From: Blastopirellula marina | Lineage (GTDB): Bacteria > Planctomycetota > Planctomycetia > Pirellulales > Pirellulaceae | Length of the DNA stretch: 64,000 bases | NCBI RefSeq assembly: GCF_002967765.1 | Contig: NZ_PUHY01000005.1 | Coordinates: forward strand, 558,001-622,000 | Direction of reading: 5' to 3' | Shown here: positions 26,256 to 35,984 of the stretch, piece after piece | Numbering within the stretch: the stretch's first letter is position 1 | Layout: every line of letters starts with the position of its first letter | Position numbers and translations under genes: made by a program | The notes under the pieces: generated by a model | The model's input: the letters and a program-made list of their open reading frames with translations, nothing else | What the model was told of the DNA's origin: nothing | Databases searched by the model: none

Positions 26256-27410
26256 ATGAAGAACGTCATCGTCCTCATTGAAACCTCCACCGGCTGGGGC
26301 TCGGGGATGGTACGAGGAATTGCCGATTACCTGGATGAGTGTGGCGAGCCTTGGAACGTCTTTCTTGAACCACGGGGCAAGTTCGAACCGCTCCGAATTC
26401 CTAAAGGTTGGGATGGAGACGGTATCATCGCCAGGGTCAACAATCCGCTCTTAGCGGACGAGATCCTCGCGTCGGGCATCCCGTGTGTAAATGTCTCGTG
26501 GTACGACTACGGCAAAGGGATTATTGCCCGCTGTACTCTGGATGAAGAAGAGAGCGGTCGTTTGGCTGCTAAATATTATCTAGAGAAGAAGTACACCCAC
26601 TTTGCGTACTGCGGTTCCCCTTGGCGTCCCGATTATTACGACGACTTATTCGGCCGAGCCTATGCTCAGTACTTAGCGACCGCAGGCTTTCCCTGTTTTA
26701 ACTTTCCTCCCCGCGAGATCGATCCCGAGCAACCTTGGATCGATCAGCTTCGTCAGTTGGGAACTTGGCTCAAGACTTTGCCAACACCGTGTGCTGTGCT
26801 GGCGATCGATACGCAAACGTCTCGTCAGCTGATCGAAGCCGCCAAGTTGGTCGGGCTCGGTGTGCCCGATGCCATCGCCGTACTGGCAGGGGAATACGAC
26901 GAACTGGCCAGCGGCATCACCCGCCCCAAGTTGTCCATGCTCGACAATGCTGCCCATAGCGTTGGACACAATGCGGCAAAACTTCTCGACCGCATCATGC
27001 ATGGTCAGGCCGATGGAAGCGAGTTGGTTACCATTTCGCCAACCAACGTGATTTCGGCACAATCGACCGACTGGACCGTACTGCCCGATGAGCGACTGGT
27101 ACATGCGCTGCGATTTGTGCGGGATAACTACCACCGTCCGATCCAAGTCGCCGATCTGGCGGAACATGCTGGTACGTCACGACGTTTGCTCGAACAACTT
27201 TTCGATCGCTATCTCGATATCTCTCCCAGTCGGCAAATTTTGGCGGTGCGTTTAGATGCCGCGAAGCAACTATTAGGACGATCGGTCCTTTCTATGTCAG
27301 AGATCGCGGCGCGCTGCGGCTTCGATTCCCCGGAAGTCATGTGCCGCGCGTTCCGGCGCGAGGTCAGCATGTCTCCTTCGGAGTATCGACAGAGAAGGCG
27401 ACTGCAATGA
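26256..27410 (+). CDS. XylR-type AraC family regulator with LacI-like sensor domain
   Basis: Transcription activator of the XylR class: an N-terminal periplasmic-binding-protein/LacI-like sensor domain (about 1-270, starting VIVLIETSTGWG) and a C-terminal AraC double helix-turn-helix (about 280-380). The AraC part shows IQVADLAEHAGTSRRLLEQL and the second helix region MSEIAARCGFDSPEVM. Length 384 is normal. Members sense a sugar; which one is unknown here. The stop overlaps the DUF5690 transporter start at ATGA, so regulator and transporter are co-transcribed, suggesting the transporter carries the inducer or its product. Confidence 0.93.
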   Translation: MKNVIVLIETSTGWGSGMVRGIADYLDECGEPWNVFLEPRGKFEPLRIPKGWDGDGIIARVNNPLLADEILASGIPCVNVSWYDYGKGIIARCTLDEEESGRLAAKYYLEKKYTHFAYCGSPWRPDYYDDLFGRAYAQYLATAGFPCFNFPPREIDPEQPWIDQLRQLGTWLKTLPTPCAVLAIDTQTSRQLIEAAKLVGLGVPDAIAVLAGEYDELASGITRPKLSMLDNAAHSVGHNAAKLLDRIMHGQADGSELVTISPTNVISAQSTDWTVLPDERLVHALRFVRDNYHRPIQVADLAEHAGTSRRLLEQLFDRYLDISPSRQILAVRLDAAKQLLGRSVLSMSEIAARCGFDSPEVMCRAFRREVSMSPSEYRQRRRLQ

Positions 27411-28792
27411 ACCCGTTTCGCGGTAGTCGTGCCTTGCACGATCGATTGGAAAAAGCGAGCCCATGGGCGGTCGTCCTATTCGCCTCGAGCACTTCCTTTG
27501 CTGTCTATTTCTGCATGTACGCCTTTCGTAAGCCGTTTACCGTGGCGACCTATGCAGGGCTTTCGTTTGGCGAAACTGGCATCGAACTGAAAACCGCACT
27601 CGTCCTCGGACAACTACTCGGTTATGCCCTGTCGAAGTACATTGGCATCAAGTTCTGCTCGCAGTTGAAACGCGAGAACTTATTGATGGCAACGATCGGA
27701 CTGATCTTCCTTGCCCAAGCTGCCCTGCTAGGATTTGCCCTCTTGCCTGGCGGTTGGAAGGTGGCTGCCATCTTTGCCAATGGCCTTCCACTCGGCATGG
27801 TTTGGGGCCTGGCGATGCGCTACCTAGAAGGGCGACGTGCTACCGAGATCATGGTAGCAACGCTCAGTTGCTCGTACATCTTTGCCACCGGAGCCGTTAA
27901 GGATATTGGGCAGCGCATCCTGGAGTTCGGCCACGTCGATCAATTTTGGATGCCGTTTTGGACGGGGCTTGTCTTCTTACCGCCGCTGGTGATCTCGGCT
28001 TGGCTGTTAGATGCCTTACCCCAGCCAGATTTGAACGACCAGCGGGAACGATCGCACCGTTCGGCAATGACCACGCACGATCAATGGGCGTTTCTGGCAC
28101 ACTTTTCAGTGGGCTTGATCTTGCTGAGCTTTATTTACGTCCTGCTTACGGCATTCCGTGATTTTCGCGACAACTACGCGGCCGATATTCTGCACGAACT
28201 TGGCCTGGCCGACGTGCCAGGAATCTTCACCAAGGTCGAGGTAGTCAGCGCGGTGATCATTGCTTTGACGCTGGCCGGGCTCAGCTTCTTTCGGCATAAC
28301 CGGCATGCCTTGGTCGCGACGTTTGCAATCATGTTAAGTGGTGTCGTCATGCTGGGAGGGACGACGCTGTTGTTTCAAGCGGAACTGGTGAGCGGCTTGG
28401 CTTGGATGATATTCGTCGGGCTCGGGGCCTACCTGGCGTACGTACCTTACACGGTGCTGTTCGATCGGATCTTCGCGGCGACGCGTGCTTCAGGAACTTC
28501 CGTGTTCGCGATCTATCTGATCGACTCGCTCGGCTACACCGGATCGACGGCAATCCAAGTCTACAAAGACTTATGGAAGGCAGAACAATCGCGGCTACTC
28601 TTCTTTCAAAACTTTTCCTTGGCGTTGTCGATGATTGGCTTTGTTGCGTTACTGGTCAGTGGTTGGTACTTCATTCGTGAGGAACGTTTAGCCCGCGAGG
28701 CAAGTGTGGACCACGCAGCTAACTCGGTTGTCGAAACCTCAACGGAATCGCCTGCCGCATTGGGAAATCACGCCGCAGCGGATACAACATAA
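27407..28792 (+). CDS. DUF5690 family MFS-like transporter
   Basis: Polytopic membrane protein of 461 residues with about 12 hydrophobic helices. It matches the DUF5690 family, related to the major facilitator superfamily. The N-terminal landmark is the AVYFCMYAFRKPFTV stretch in the first helix, and the central GLPLGMVWGLAMRYLEGRR loop is also typical. The ATG at 27407 overlaps the regulator stop. The C-terminal tail after the last helix is short and hydrophilic. Substrate unknown; sugar phosphates or sugars would fit the XylR neighbour. Confidence 0.88.
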   Translation: MNPFRGSRALHDRLEKASPWAVVLFASSTSFAVYFCMYAFRKPFTVATYAGLSFGETGIELKTALVLGQLLGYALSKYIGIKFCSQLKRENLLMATIGLIFLAQAALLGFALLPGGWKVAAIFANGLPLGMVWGLAMRYLEGRRATEIMVATLSCSYIFATGAVKDIGQRILEFGHVDQFWMPFWTGLVFLPPLVISAWLLDALPQPDLNDQRERSHRSAMTTHDQWAFLAHFSVGLILLSFIYVLLTAFRDFRDNYAADILHELGLADVPGIFTKVEVVSAVIIALTLAGLSFFRHNRHALVATFAIMLSGVVMLGGTTLLFQAELVSGLAWMIFVGLGAYLAYVPYTVLFDRIFAATRASGTSVFAIYLIDSLGYTGSTAIQVYKDLWKAEQSRLLFFQNFSLALSMIGFVALLVSGWYFIREERLAREASVDHAANSVVETSTESPAALGNHAAADTT

Positions 28793-28835
28793 GGAGCTAT
28801 TGGTTTCGCACCCTTTGAAATCCGCGAGGTGCTTG

Positions 28836-29678
28836 ATGGATTATTACGAACGTTTTCGTGTCACGCCCGGCAGCAAAGTCGATCTCAACAAGTTCGATCC
28901 TTCGCACAAGAAGCTGCACAACGAACGGCAAGAAGCCGAGCAAGAGACGATTCACCTTCGCGAAAGAATTCGCGATCTGCAATACGAAATGTATGCCGAA
29001 CGGAAGCGATCGCTACTGGTCGTGCTGCAGGGACGCGATGCTGCCGGTAAGGATGGAACCGTCCGACATGTTTTCAGAGCGATGAATCCGCAGGGTTGCC
29101 GCGTGGTAAGCTTCAAAGTTCCCTCGAAGGACGAAGCTGAACATGACTTCCTGTGGCGTTGTCACAAAGTCACGCCCGGCCTGGGCCACATTACCGTTTT
29201 TAATCGTTCGCACTACGAAGACGTCCTCGTTCAGCGGGTTCACAATATCGTTCCGAAAGAAGTCTGGTCGAAGCGATATCAGCAGATCAACGATTTCGAG
29301 AAGATGTTGTACGAGAACGGCACGCACATCTTGAAGTTCTACTTGCACATCGACCAGGAAGAGCAACTCGAGCGTTTCAAGAAGCGGTTGGACAAGCCAG
29401 CCAAGAATTGGAAGATCAGCGAAAGCGACTACTCCGAGCGGCCATACTGGGATGACTACACCAAAGCGTTTGAGGAGGCTTTGCGACGTTGCAGTACCGA
29501 ACACGCGCCTTGGTTCATTATCCCCTCGAATCGGAAGTGGTTTCGGAATCTGGTCGTGGCGCGCATCTTGGTCGCCGCGTTTGAATCGTTTGACATGAAG
29601 TTCCCAGAACCGACTGTCGATTTGGACGAAATTCGCCAGCTTTACCACGCCGAAGTCAAGAAGGAAAACGGTTCCTAG
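28836..29678 (+). CDS. ppk2: Polyphosphate kinase 2 family protein, class III-like
   Basis: Single-domain PPK2 enzyme, which uses polyphosphate to phosphorylate nucleotides. The ATG at 28836 follows a GAGG site and gives 280 residues, the usual size. Walker A is GRDAAGKDGT (66-75). Other landmarks are FNRSHYEDVLV, with the Walker B-region residues, and the lid region KRLDKPAKNWK. Overall it reads most like class III enzymes that accept both AMP and ADP, but class assignment by eye is uncertain. It follows the transporter by 43 bases and may share its transcript. Confidence 0.92.
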   Translation: MDYYERFRVTPGSKVDLNKFDPSHKKLHNERQEAEQETIHLRERIRDLQYEMYAERKRSLLVVLQGRDAAGKDGTVRHVFRAMNPQGCRVVSFKVPSKDEAEHDFLWRCHKVTPGLGHITVFNRSHYEDVLVQRVHNIVPKEVWSKRYQQINDFEKMLYENGTHILKFYLHIDQEEQLERFKKRLDKPAKNWKISESDYSERPYWDDYTKAFEEALRRCSTEHAPWFIIPSNRKWFRNLVVARILVAAFESFDMKFPEPTVDLDEIRQLYHAEVKKENGS

Positions 29679-29771
29679 CGACGGCCAGTTCGAGCGTGAC
29701 AAGGAATCCGGCGAGGTCTATACTGAACGTCTCCCTCCTCCCCTTTTCCTTCACTCCATTCGGCGGATCGT

Positions 29772-32600
29772 ATGACGGTAACCGTACGAGCATTGCTGGC
29801 ACACGGGTCCTGCTTGGGATTGTTTTTGCTTGCCTCTTTTCCGTATGCCATCTCGGCTGCGGAAACGGACGGCGAGGTTCTTTTTGTTCGGCGGATTGCC
29901 CCCCTGCTCAGCGAAAAGTGTTTGGCTTGCCATGGCCAAAACGAGGACGAAATTGAAGGAGGGCTCGATCTCCGCTCGGCTGAAGCGACCCATGCCGGGG
30001 GCGACAGTGGCGAACCTTGCCTTGTCCCCGGCAAACCCGACGAAAGCCCCTTGCTGTTGGCGGTGAAACGGGACGACGATAGCTGGTCGGCCATGCCTCC
30101 GAAAGAGGCCGAACAACTGAGCCCGCAGCAGATCGCCTGGCTCCAGCAATGGATTGCCGCCGGAGCACCTTGGCCGCAGGAAGCTCGAATCAAAGAGATC
30201 GAGGAAAGTTACGCCGATAAGTGGTCGGCTGAAGATGGCATCACCGTTGAGACCACTGGAGCCCTCTCCGAAGAATGGGCCAATCGGAAATACAAACCAG
30301 AAGCCCTGTGGGCCTACCAGCCGGTGGTGAAGCCGGAGCCACCCCAAGTCGAGGCGACGACGCCGATCGATGCCTTTCTCCAGACAAAATTGCCCGCAGG
30401 GCTTTCCGTTGCGCCGCGTGCCGACCGTGCGACTTTGATTCGTCGTGCCACATTCGATCTCTTAGGGTTGCCTCCCACCCCGGACGAGATCGACGCGTTC
30501 GTCAACGATCCCGACTCCGAATCGAAAGCGTTTGCCAAGGTAATCGAACGATTACTGGCATCGCCTCATTACGGCGAGCGGATGGCACAGCACTGGCTCG
30601 ATGTCGCCCGCTATGCCGATACGTCTGGTTTCGCCAACGACTACGAACGAGGCAACGCGTGGCGATATCGCGATTACGTCATCCGTAGCTTCAATCAAGA
30701 CAAGCCTTACGACCTTTTCGTCCGCGAACAAATCGCCGGCGATGAAATGCGGCCGGATGATTCGGAAGGGATCATCGCCACCGGCTTTCTGCGGATGGGC
30801 CCGTGGGAACTGACCGGGATGGAAGTCCCCAGGATTGCCCGACAAAGGTTCCTAGACGACGTAACCAACAGTGTCGGCGAAACGTTCCTGGCGCATTCGC
30901 TGCAGTGCGCCAGGTGCCATGATCACAAGTTCGATCCTGTCCCGACGCACGATTACTACGCGATCCAAGCGGTCTTCGCGACCACTCAGCTGGCAGAACG
31001 GAAAGCACCTTTTCTCGACGTGGAGAACATCGACGGGTTCGACGAAAAGCGATTCCTGGATCAGCGTCGTCGCGAATACCGCGAGACCCTCGATCAGTTG
31101 AACACCAAACAGTTGGTTGCCGCGCTCGAGTGGTATGCCGAGCAAGGGATCGATTCCTTGGAATGGAACAAGGCGGTCGCTGCCAAGAAGTCATTCGACG
31201 GCGCCCGCAAAGTGCTGATGCAGCATCGTATACCGGAAGAAGAGATTCCACCAAAGGGTGTTGGATTCACGGTCGCCGACTTCGGCAACGATCGCGTCGC
31301 GACGAAGGGGCTGCAGCGGCTGAGCTGGGAAGAGGAACGTTACGAGCCGTACGCGCTGGCCGTTTACACGGGCCGAAGTCCAGATATCAAAGCGATCTAT
31401 CAGCCTCAGCGGATGCCGAAACAGCCTCTGCAGCATGGGGAACTTGAACAGTCATGCATCCTGATCGGTGGTGATCCCTTTGCCAGTGGTCCGGAAGTAT
31501 CGCCTGGGATATTGAGCGTTCTCTCGAGTGTCCCTCACGGCGACATTCCCGACTCGATCGAAGGTCGCCGCTATAAGTTTGCCCAGTGGGTCGCCAGCCC
31601 CGCGAACCCGCTCACCACGCGGGCAATCGTTAATCGAATTTGGTTGTGGCACATGGGGCAACCGATCGCCGGCAACCCGAATAACTTCGGTGGCACCGGC
31701 AAGCGGCCGACGCATCCGCAACTACTCGATTGGCTGGCCGCTACGTTCGTCGAAGAAGGCTGGTCGATTAAGTCCATGCATCGGCGAATCATGAACAGCG
31801 ATGCCTATTGTCGTAGTTGCCAGCACCCTGCTCCGCAGAAGGTTGCCGAGCAAGACCCGCTTGCCACCAGCTACGCCGCGTTTCAGCCGCGAAGGTTGAC
31901 CGCTGCTGAGATCCGTGATGCCATGCTTCACGCTACCGGCGAACTGAATCCGCAGATGGGCGGAATTCCCAATCGGCCGGAGATCAATCTTGAAGTGGCG
32001 CTTCAGCCACGACAAGTCATGGGAACGTTCGCCGCTGCCTGGACCCCGAATCCACTTGCGGTCGATCGGCATCGTCGTTCGATCTATGCCCTCAAGGTCC
32101 GCGGCTTACCAGATCCGTTCCGCGAGGTGTTTAACGCCCCGGCCCCAGACTTTTCATGTGAAATGCGAACAGCGTCGACCGTCACTCCGCAAGTCTTCGC
32201 CTTATTCAACGGGCAAGCCAGTTACAGCCGAGCCCTTGCCTTGGCGCATCGCGTGCTCGAAGAAGGACACCAAGGGGAAGCCGCGATCAACCGACTGTTC
32301 CGCCTGGCTTACGGACGATCGGCGGCCGACGGCGAGCGTAGGTTGTGCCTCCAGCATTGGCAACAGATGGAAGCGGTCGAGAACAAACGAGAAGTGATTC
32401 CGGCCGATCGACCACTGGTTGTCCGGCGCGATGCGATTGAAGAGAACACCGGCGAGCCGTTTTCGTTTGATGAAACGTTGTACGCCTACCAAGAGTTCGT
32501 GCCCGACCTGCAGCCGTCAGACGTTGACGTGAAGACGCGAGCCCTGGCCGATGTCTGCCTTGCCGTTCTAAATTCCAACGAGTTTGTCTATGTCTACTAA
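29772..32600 (+). CDS. PSCyt1-DUF1549-DUF1553 exported cytochrome-type protein
   Basis: Full-length planctomycete cytochrome protein of 942 residues. A signal peptide (about 6-30) is followed by the PSCyt1 c-type cytochrome domain with heme motif CLACH (residues 50-54). DUF1549 comes next (about 195-420), with LIRRATFDLLGLPPTPDEI, HWLDVARYADT and CARCHDHKFDP. DUF1553 covers about 590-900, with ANRIWLWHMG-type text reading VNRIWLWHMGQ. The end overlaps a DUF1501 gene by 11 bases. Members are abundant in planctomycetes and often assumed to take part in polymer degradation or redox chemistry in the periplasm, but no reaction is established. Confidence 0.95.
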   Translation: MTVTVRALLAHGSCLGLFLLASFPYAISAAETDGEVLFVRRIAPLLSEKCLACHGQNEDEIEGGLDLRSAEATHAGGDSGEPCLVPGKPDESPLLLAVKRDDDSWSAMPPKEAEQLSPQQIAWLQQWIAAGAPWPQEARIKEIEESYADKWSAEDGITVETTGALSEEWANRKYKPEALWAYQPVVKPEPPQVEATTPIDAFLQTKLPAGLSVAPRADRATLIRRATFDLLGLPPTPDEIDAFVNDPDSESKAFAKVIERLLASPHYGERMAQHWLDVARYADTSGFANDYERGNAWRYRDYVIRSFNQDKPYDLFVREQIAGDEMRPDDSEGIIATGFLRMGPWELTGMEVPRIARQRFLDDVTNSVGETFLAHSLQCARCHDHKFDPVPTHDYYAIQAVFATTQLAERKAPFLDVENIDGFDEKRFLDQRRREYRETLDQLNTKQLVAALEWYAEQGIDSLEWNKAVAAKKSFDGARKVLMQHRIPEEEIPPKGVGFTVADFGNDRVATKGLQRLSWEEERYEPYALAVYTGRSPDIKAIYQPQRMPKQPLQHGELEQSCILIGGDPFASGPEVSPGILSVLSSVPHGDIPDSIEGRRYKFAQWVASPANPLTTRAIVNRIWLWHMGQPIAGNPNNFGGTGKRPTHPQLLDWLAATFVEEGWSIKSMHRRIMNSDAYCRSCQHPAPQKVAEQDPLATSYAAFQPRRLTAAEIRDAMLHATGELNPQMGGIPNRPEINLEVALQPRQVMGTFAAAWTPNPLAVDRHRRSIYALKVRGLPDPFREVFNAPAPDFSCEMRTASTVTPQVFALFNGQASYSRALALAHRVLEEGHQGEAAINRLFRLAYGRSAADGERRLCLQHWQQMEAVENKREVIPADRPLVVRRDAIEENTGEPFSFDETLYAYQEFVPDLQPSDVDVKTRALADVCLAVLNSNEFVYVY

Positions 32601-33993
32601 TCCACCGCTAAGCCGCCGCGACTTGCTGTATGGCTTGGGAGCCAGCCTCGGAAGCATTGCGTTCAGCTCGTTGTTGGCAGCCGAAGAAGCGGGAAGTAGC
32701 GATCCGCTCGCCCCGAAAGCGGCGCACTTGCCGGCTAAAGCGAAGAACTGCATCTTCCTGACGATGGAAGGGGGCCCGTCGCACATTGATACATTTGATC
32801 CCAAGCCGAAACTCAGCGAGCTGCACCTGAACGAGTTCTTCCGCAGCGGCGAGCAGAAGTCGGCCATGGAAAGTGGCAAACGCTACTTCGTACAAAGCCC
32901 GTTTAAGTTTCGCCAAGCTGGCCAATCTGGTGCCGACATGGCTGAGAATTGGCAGCATTTGGCTGGCGTCGCGGATGAACTTTGTTTTTACCGTGGTTGT
33001 CAGGTCGATAGCGTGAATCATCCGACCGCAATGTACCAGCTGAACTGTGGTAACCGTTTCGGCGGCGATCCTGGCATGGGCGCGTGGGTAACGTACGGCC
33101 TCGGTTCGGCCAATCAAAACCTCCCTGGCTTCATCGTGTTGCCTGAGGTCAGCTATCCACAAGGGGGCGCAGCGAACTGGAGCAACGGGTACCTGCCGGC
33201 CAGTTACCAGGGCACACCACTGCGTCCCAAGGGATCGCCAATTCTCGATCTGTTCCCCCCGGAAGGTATCTCGCCGGAACATCAGCGGAAGAATCTTGAC
33301 CTGATTGCTGAGTTGAACCAGGAACATTACAGGCGACATCCCTGGCACAAGGAACTTGGTGCCCGGATGGAAAACTACGAGCTAGCTTTCCGCATGCAAA
33401 TGCAAGTACCTGGCGTACTCGATCTGAAGAACGAACCGCAAGCGACCCTCGACATGTATGGCGTCGGCAAGCAGCAAACCGACTCCTTCGGCCGGAAGTG
33501 CTTGCTGGCTCGTAAGCTGGTGCAGCAAGGCGTGCGCTTTGTGCAGCTTTATCACGGATCTTGGGATAGTCACGACTACATCGAGCGGGCCCACGGCAAC
33601 CTGGTTCAAGCGGTGGATCAGCCGATCGCTGCCCTGATTGCCGATTTAAGGCGAACCGGTTTGCTCGACGAAACGCTAATCGTGTGGGGAGGCGAGTTCG
33701 GTCGTTCGCCCGATAACGGTGTCCGCGGTGGCACGGCATATGGACGTGATCATAATCCGCACGCGATGACCTTTTGGATGGCTGGCGGCGGTGTGAACGC
33801 CGGTCACACGATCGGGGCCACCGACGAAACTGGCATGAACGCCGTAGAAAACGTCCATCACATCCGTGATTTTCACGTGACCTTGCTTCGCTTGTTGGGC
33901 TTAGACGACAACAAGCTAACGTTCTATCATGCAGGTCGATTCAAGCAGCTGAGTCAATTCGGCGGCAAAGTTATTCCGGAACTGATCGCGTAG
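32590..33993 (+). CDS. DUF1501 family Tat-exported protein
   Basis: DUF1501 protein of 467 residues, partner of the preceding cytochrome-type gene. The ATG at 32590 lies within the end of that gene; a TTG two codons upstream is possible but weaker. A twin-arginine signal is present (LSRRDLLYGLGASLG). Landmarks are FLTMEGGPSHIDTFDPK, FGRKCLLARKLVQQG, VWGGEFGRSP and YGRDHNPHAMT. It has the FGR...GRDHNP pattern of the group with histidines and aspartates suited to metal binding. Function is unproven. Confidence 0.95.
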   Translation: MSTNPPLSRRDLLYGLGASLGSIAFSSLLAAEEAGSSDPLAPKAAHLPAKAKNCIFLTMEGGPSHIDTFDPKPKLSELHLNEFFRSGEQKSAMESGKRYFVQSPFKFRQAGQSGADMAENWQHLAGVADELCFYRGCQVDSVNHPTAMYQLNCGNRFGGDPGMGAWVTYGLGSANQNLPGFIVLPEVSYPQGGAANWSNGYLPASYQGTPLRPKGSPILDLFPPEGISPEHQRKNLDLIAELNQEHYRRHPWHKELGARMENYELAFRMQMQVPGVLDLKNEPQATLDMYGVGKQQTDSFGRKCLLARKLVQQGVRFVQLYHGSWDSHDYIERAHGNLVQAVDQPIAALIADLRRTGLLDETLIVWGGEFGRSPDNGVRGGTAYGRDHNPHAMTFWMAGGGVNAGHTIGATDETGMNAVENVHHIRDFHVTLLRLLGLDDNKLTFYHAGRFKQLSQFGGKVIPELIA

Positions 33994-34161
33994 TATGACG
34001 AAAGTCAATCGTTCAAGAGCATAACTACTTGAAGGAGTCGCAACTTCCCCAACACAACACCTAATGAAACCAATTCTCTAGAGGCCCGAATTTCGGCGAT
34101 TCTTTGGCAGTGGAGGTTCACGGCAGTCGCGGAACGCAAGACATTCCTCGCCGAATCAGAC

Positions 34162-34518
34162 TTGGCATCCCTCTTGGAATACTGGATGCCGTTCTCTCAA
34201 ATTGAATTCACGAGAAAGCTGGGCACGTGGTGTGATGGCGTGACTGTGCTCAATCTCTTCCACCTCGGCCGCACTGCATTCCTGATCGTTGGCGTGGGCA
34301 CTTTTCCTGATGCCTTGTCGCCGTTCGAACTAGAGTTCTACTACAAAAAGCGGCGCGACCTAATGACCACACGGATCGTCTTTCGCTTCGGTATGCTCGA
34401 CTCGGACTGGCAACTACGGAAGTTTCCACCGACGAAGTCCGCCGAGAACCTCCTTTCGCAGCGCCCCAGCCACGCGAAAGACTGGGCCGTGGCTGTGGAA
34501 CTAACGCCGGAGGATTAG
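34162..34518 (+). CDS. Hypothetical protein, possibly 5'-truncated
   Basis: An open frame of 118 codons from a TTG at 34162. The frame stays open upstream to 34033 (43 further codons) without any ATG, GTG or TTG. The translated upstream part reads like a continuous protein (for example EARISAILWQWRF). An ATG at 34064 lies in a different frame and hits a TAG after five codons, so a single-base change may have disconnected the true start. The product has no signal peptide and no known motif. It may be a small soluble protein or a decaying gene. Confidence 0.45.
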   Translation: MASLLEYWMPFSQIEFTRKLGTWCDGVTVLNLFHLGRTAFLIVGVGTFPDALSPFELEFYYKKRRDLMTTRIVFRFGMLDSDWQLRKFPPTKSAENLLSQRPSHAKDWAVAVELTPED

Positions 34519-34597
34519 CTGCCGACATCTGTCTGGGATCCGTCTGATCCTCGGTTCGCCGTTGCTTTTTTTTAAAAGATTGGACTGGTACCCGCTT

Positions 34598-34625
34598 CGC
34601 CCCTGGCCCTTTCCCCACAGGGGCG
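34598..34625. repeat. Hairpin CGCCCCTG-N12-CAGGGGCG in a pyrimidine/purine-rich intergenic element
   Basis: Arms CGCCCCTG (34598-34605) and CAGGGGCG (34618-34625) pair perfectly around a 12-base CCTTTCCCC-type loop, followed by AGGGAACCGG. Similar CCCTCTCCCC...GAGGGAACC text occurs at 51726-51752, so this looks like a dispersed intergenic repeat. It also lies between converging genes ending at 34518 and 34659 and could help termination. Confidence 0.55.
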
Positions 34626-34658
34626 AGGGAACCGGAAGGGACGGATGATGGCTGCGTA

Positions 34659-35963
34659 TTAAATGTCTGCCAGACGTTCGGCCGAGTCGCCGAATGTTTC
34701 TTTGTGGATGCCGAACTTGTCCATCAGCGAGAGATACAAACTGCACATCTTGCGGTTTGGCTGATCGAGGTAGTCGAGCGTTCGCCCTGTTTGCAGCTTG
34801 CCGCCACCTCCGCCGAGGATCACCACCGGCAGCTTGGTGGCATCGTGCTGGCTTCCGGCGAGCATGCTTGAGCAGAACATAATCATGGTATTGTCGAGCG
34901 TCGTGCGTTCTCCTTCCTGCGTCTCGCTGAGGCGTTTGGCAACGTAGCCCAATTGCTCGAAGAAGAACTGGTTGACCTTCAGCCAGTCCTCCGATTCCTG
35001 GTGCGAAAGCAAATGGTGGATCATGTAATCGATTCCCAAGTTCGAGAACCGCAGCGACGAGTGGTCGTTATTAAGCTTCAACGTACAGACGCGGGTTGCA
35101 TCTGTCTGGAAGGCCAACACCATGATGTCGCACATCAGCTTCATATGCTCGGCGATGTCTTGCGGTATACCGTCGGCCGGTCGGGCCATATTCGGCTTCT
35201 CGAGCGGCGGCTTCCAACCTTGCATCTCTCCTCGCTTGCCGGCGCGATCGATTCGTTCTTCGACATCGCGGACCGAATCGAGGTATTCGTCCAACTTGCG
35301 GCGATCGGCCTTGCTGATATTGCGCCGAAGATCCTTCGCGTCACCGAGAATCGCATCGAGCACGCTCTTTTCTTCCCGCTTCGCACCATCCTCGAACAAG
35401 CGGTCGAATGCCAATGCCGGATAAAGTTCCAAAGGCGTCGGCGTTGTCGGCGAACTCCACGAAATGTGCGAGCTGTACAGCATGGAATAGTTTTTGTGCA
35501 CCGACGGGTTCGACTTTTCGCAGCCCAGGACCAAGCTGGGTACCTTGGTGTCTTGCCCGTACTCTTGGGCGAGCACCTGATCGATGCTTGTGCCGGAACG
35601 GATTTCACCGCCGGAGGAAAGCGGAGCTCCAGACAGCAAATTGCCGGTTTGTGAACTATGGATATTTCCCTTCAACGCTTCGGCATTATACAAGCCGCGG
35701 ATGAACAGCAGCTTGTCTTTATAGGGAGCCAGCGGATCGAGCACCTGCCCGATCTCCAGGTCGGCCCCTTCCCCTTTCGCCCAGAAGTGATCGCGATGGA
35801 AGCCGTTGCCAGCGAACATCACGCCGAAACGTAGCGGTGCTTCGCCTGTTTTATCGGTCGAGGCGGTCGTTTCTCCCCATACCGGAATCGATTCCATCCA
35901 AGGCAAGGCCATGCTCACCCCAAGGCCGCGTAGCATCGTACGTCGTGAGAAACGTTGGTTCAT
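34659..35963 (-). CDS. DUF1552 family Tat-exported protein
   Basis: DUF1552 protein of 434 residues, the usual partner of DUF1592-type proteins in planctomycetes. The N-terminus FSRRTMLRGLGVSMALPWME is a clear twin-arginine signal. Landmarks are LRFGVMFAGNGFH near the N-terminus, then LRFSNLGIDYMIHHLLSHQE-type text, and MIMFCSSMLAGSQHD late in the protein. It follows the DUF1592-type gene by 21 bases on the same strand, so both are co-transcribed. Like DUF1501 it is thought to belong to the phosphatase/sulfatase-like fold group, with no demonstrated activity. Confidence 0.95.
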   Translation of the reverse strand: MNQRFSRRTMLRGLGVSMALPWMESIPVWGETTASTDKTGEAPLRFGVMFAGNGFHRDHFWAKGEGADLEIGQVLDPLAPYKDKLLFIRGLYNAEALKGNIHSSQTGNLLSGAPLSSGGEIRSGTSIDQVLAQEYGQDTKVPSLVLGCEKSNPSVHKNYSMLYSSHISWSSPTTPTPLELYPALAFDRLFEDGAKREEKSVLDAILGDAKDLRRNISKADRRKLDEYLDSVRDVEERIDRAGKRGEMQGWKPPLEKPNMARPADGIPQDIAEHMKLMCDIMVLAFQTDATRVCTLKLNNDHSSLRFSNLGIDYMIHHLLSHQESEDWLKVNQFFFEQLGYVAKRLSETQEGERTTLDNTMIMFCSSMLAGSQHDATKLPVVILGGGGGKLQTGRTLDYLDQPNRKMCSLYLSLMDKFGIHKETFGDSAERLADI

Positions 35964-35984
35964 GGTTGGTATCCTGTGGCGTGT

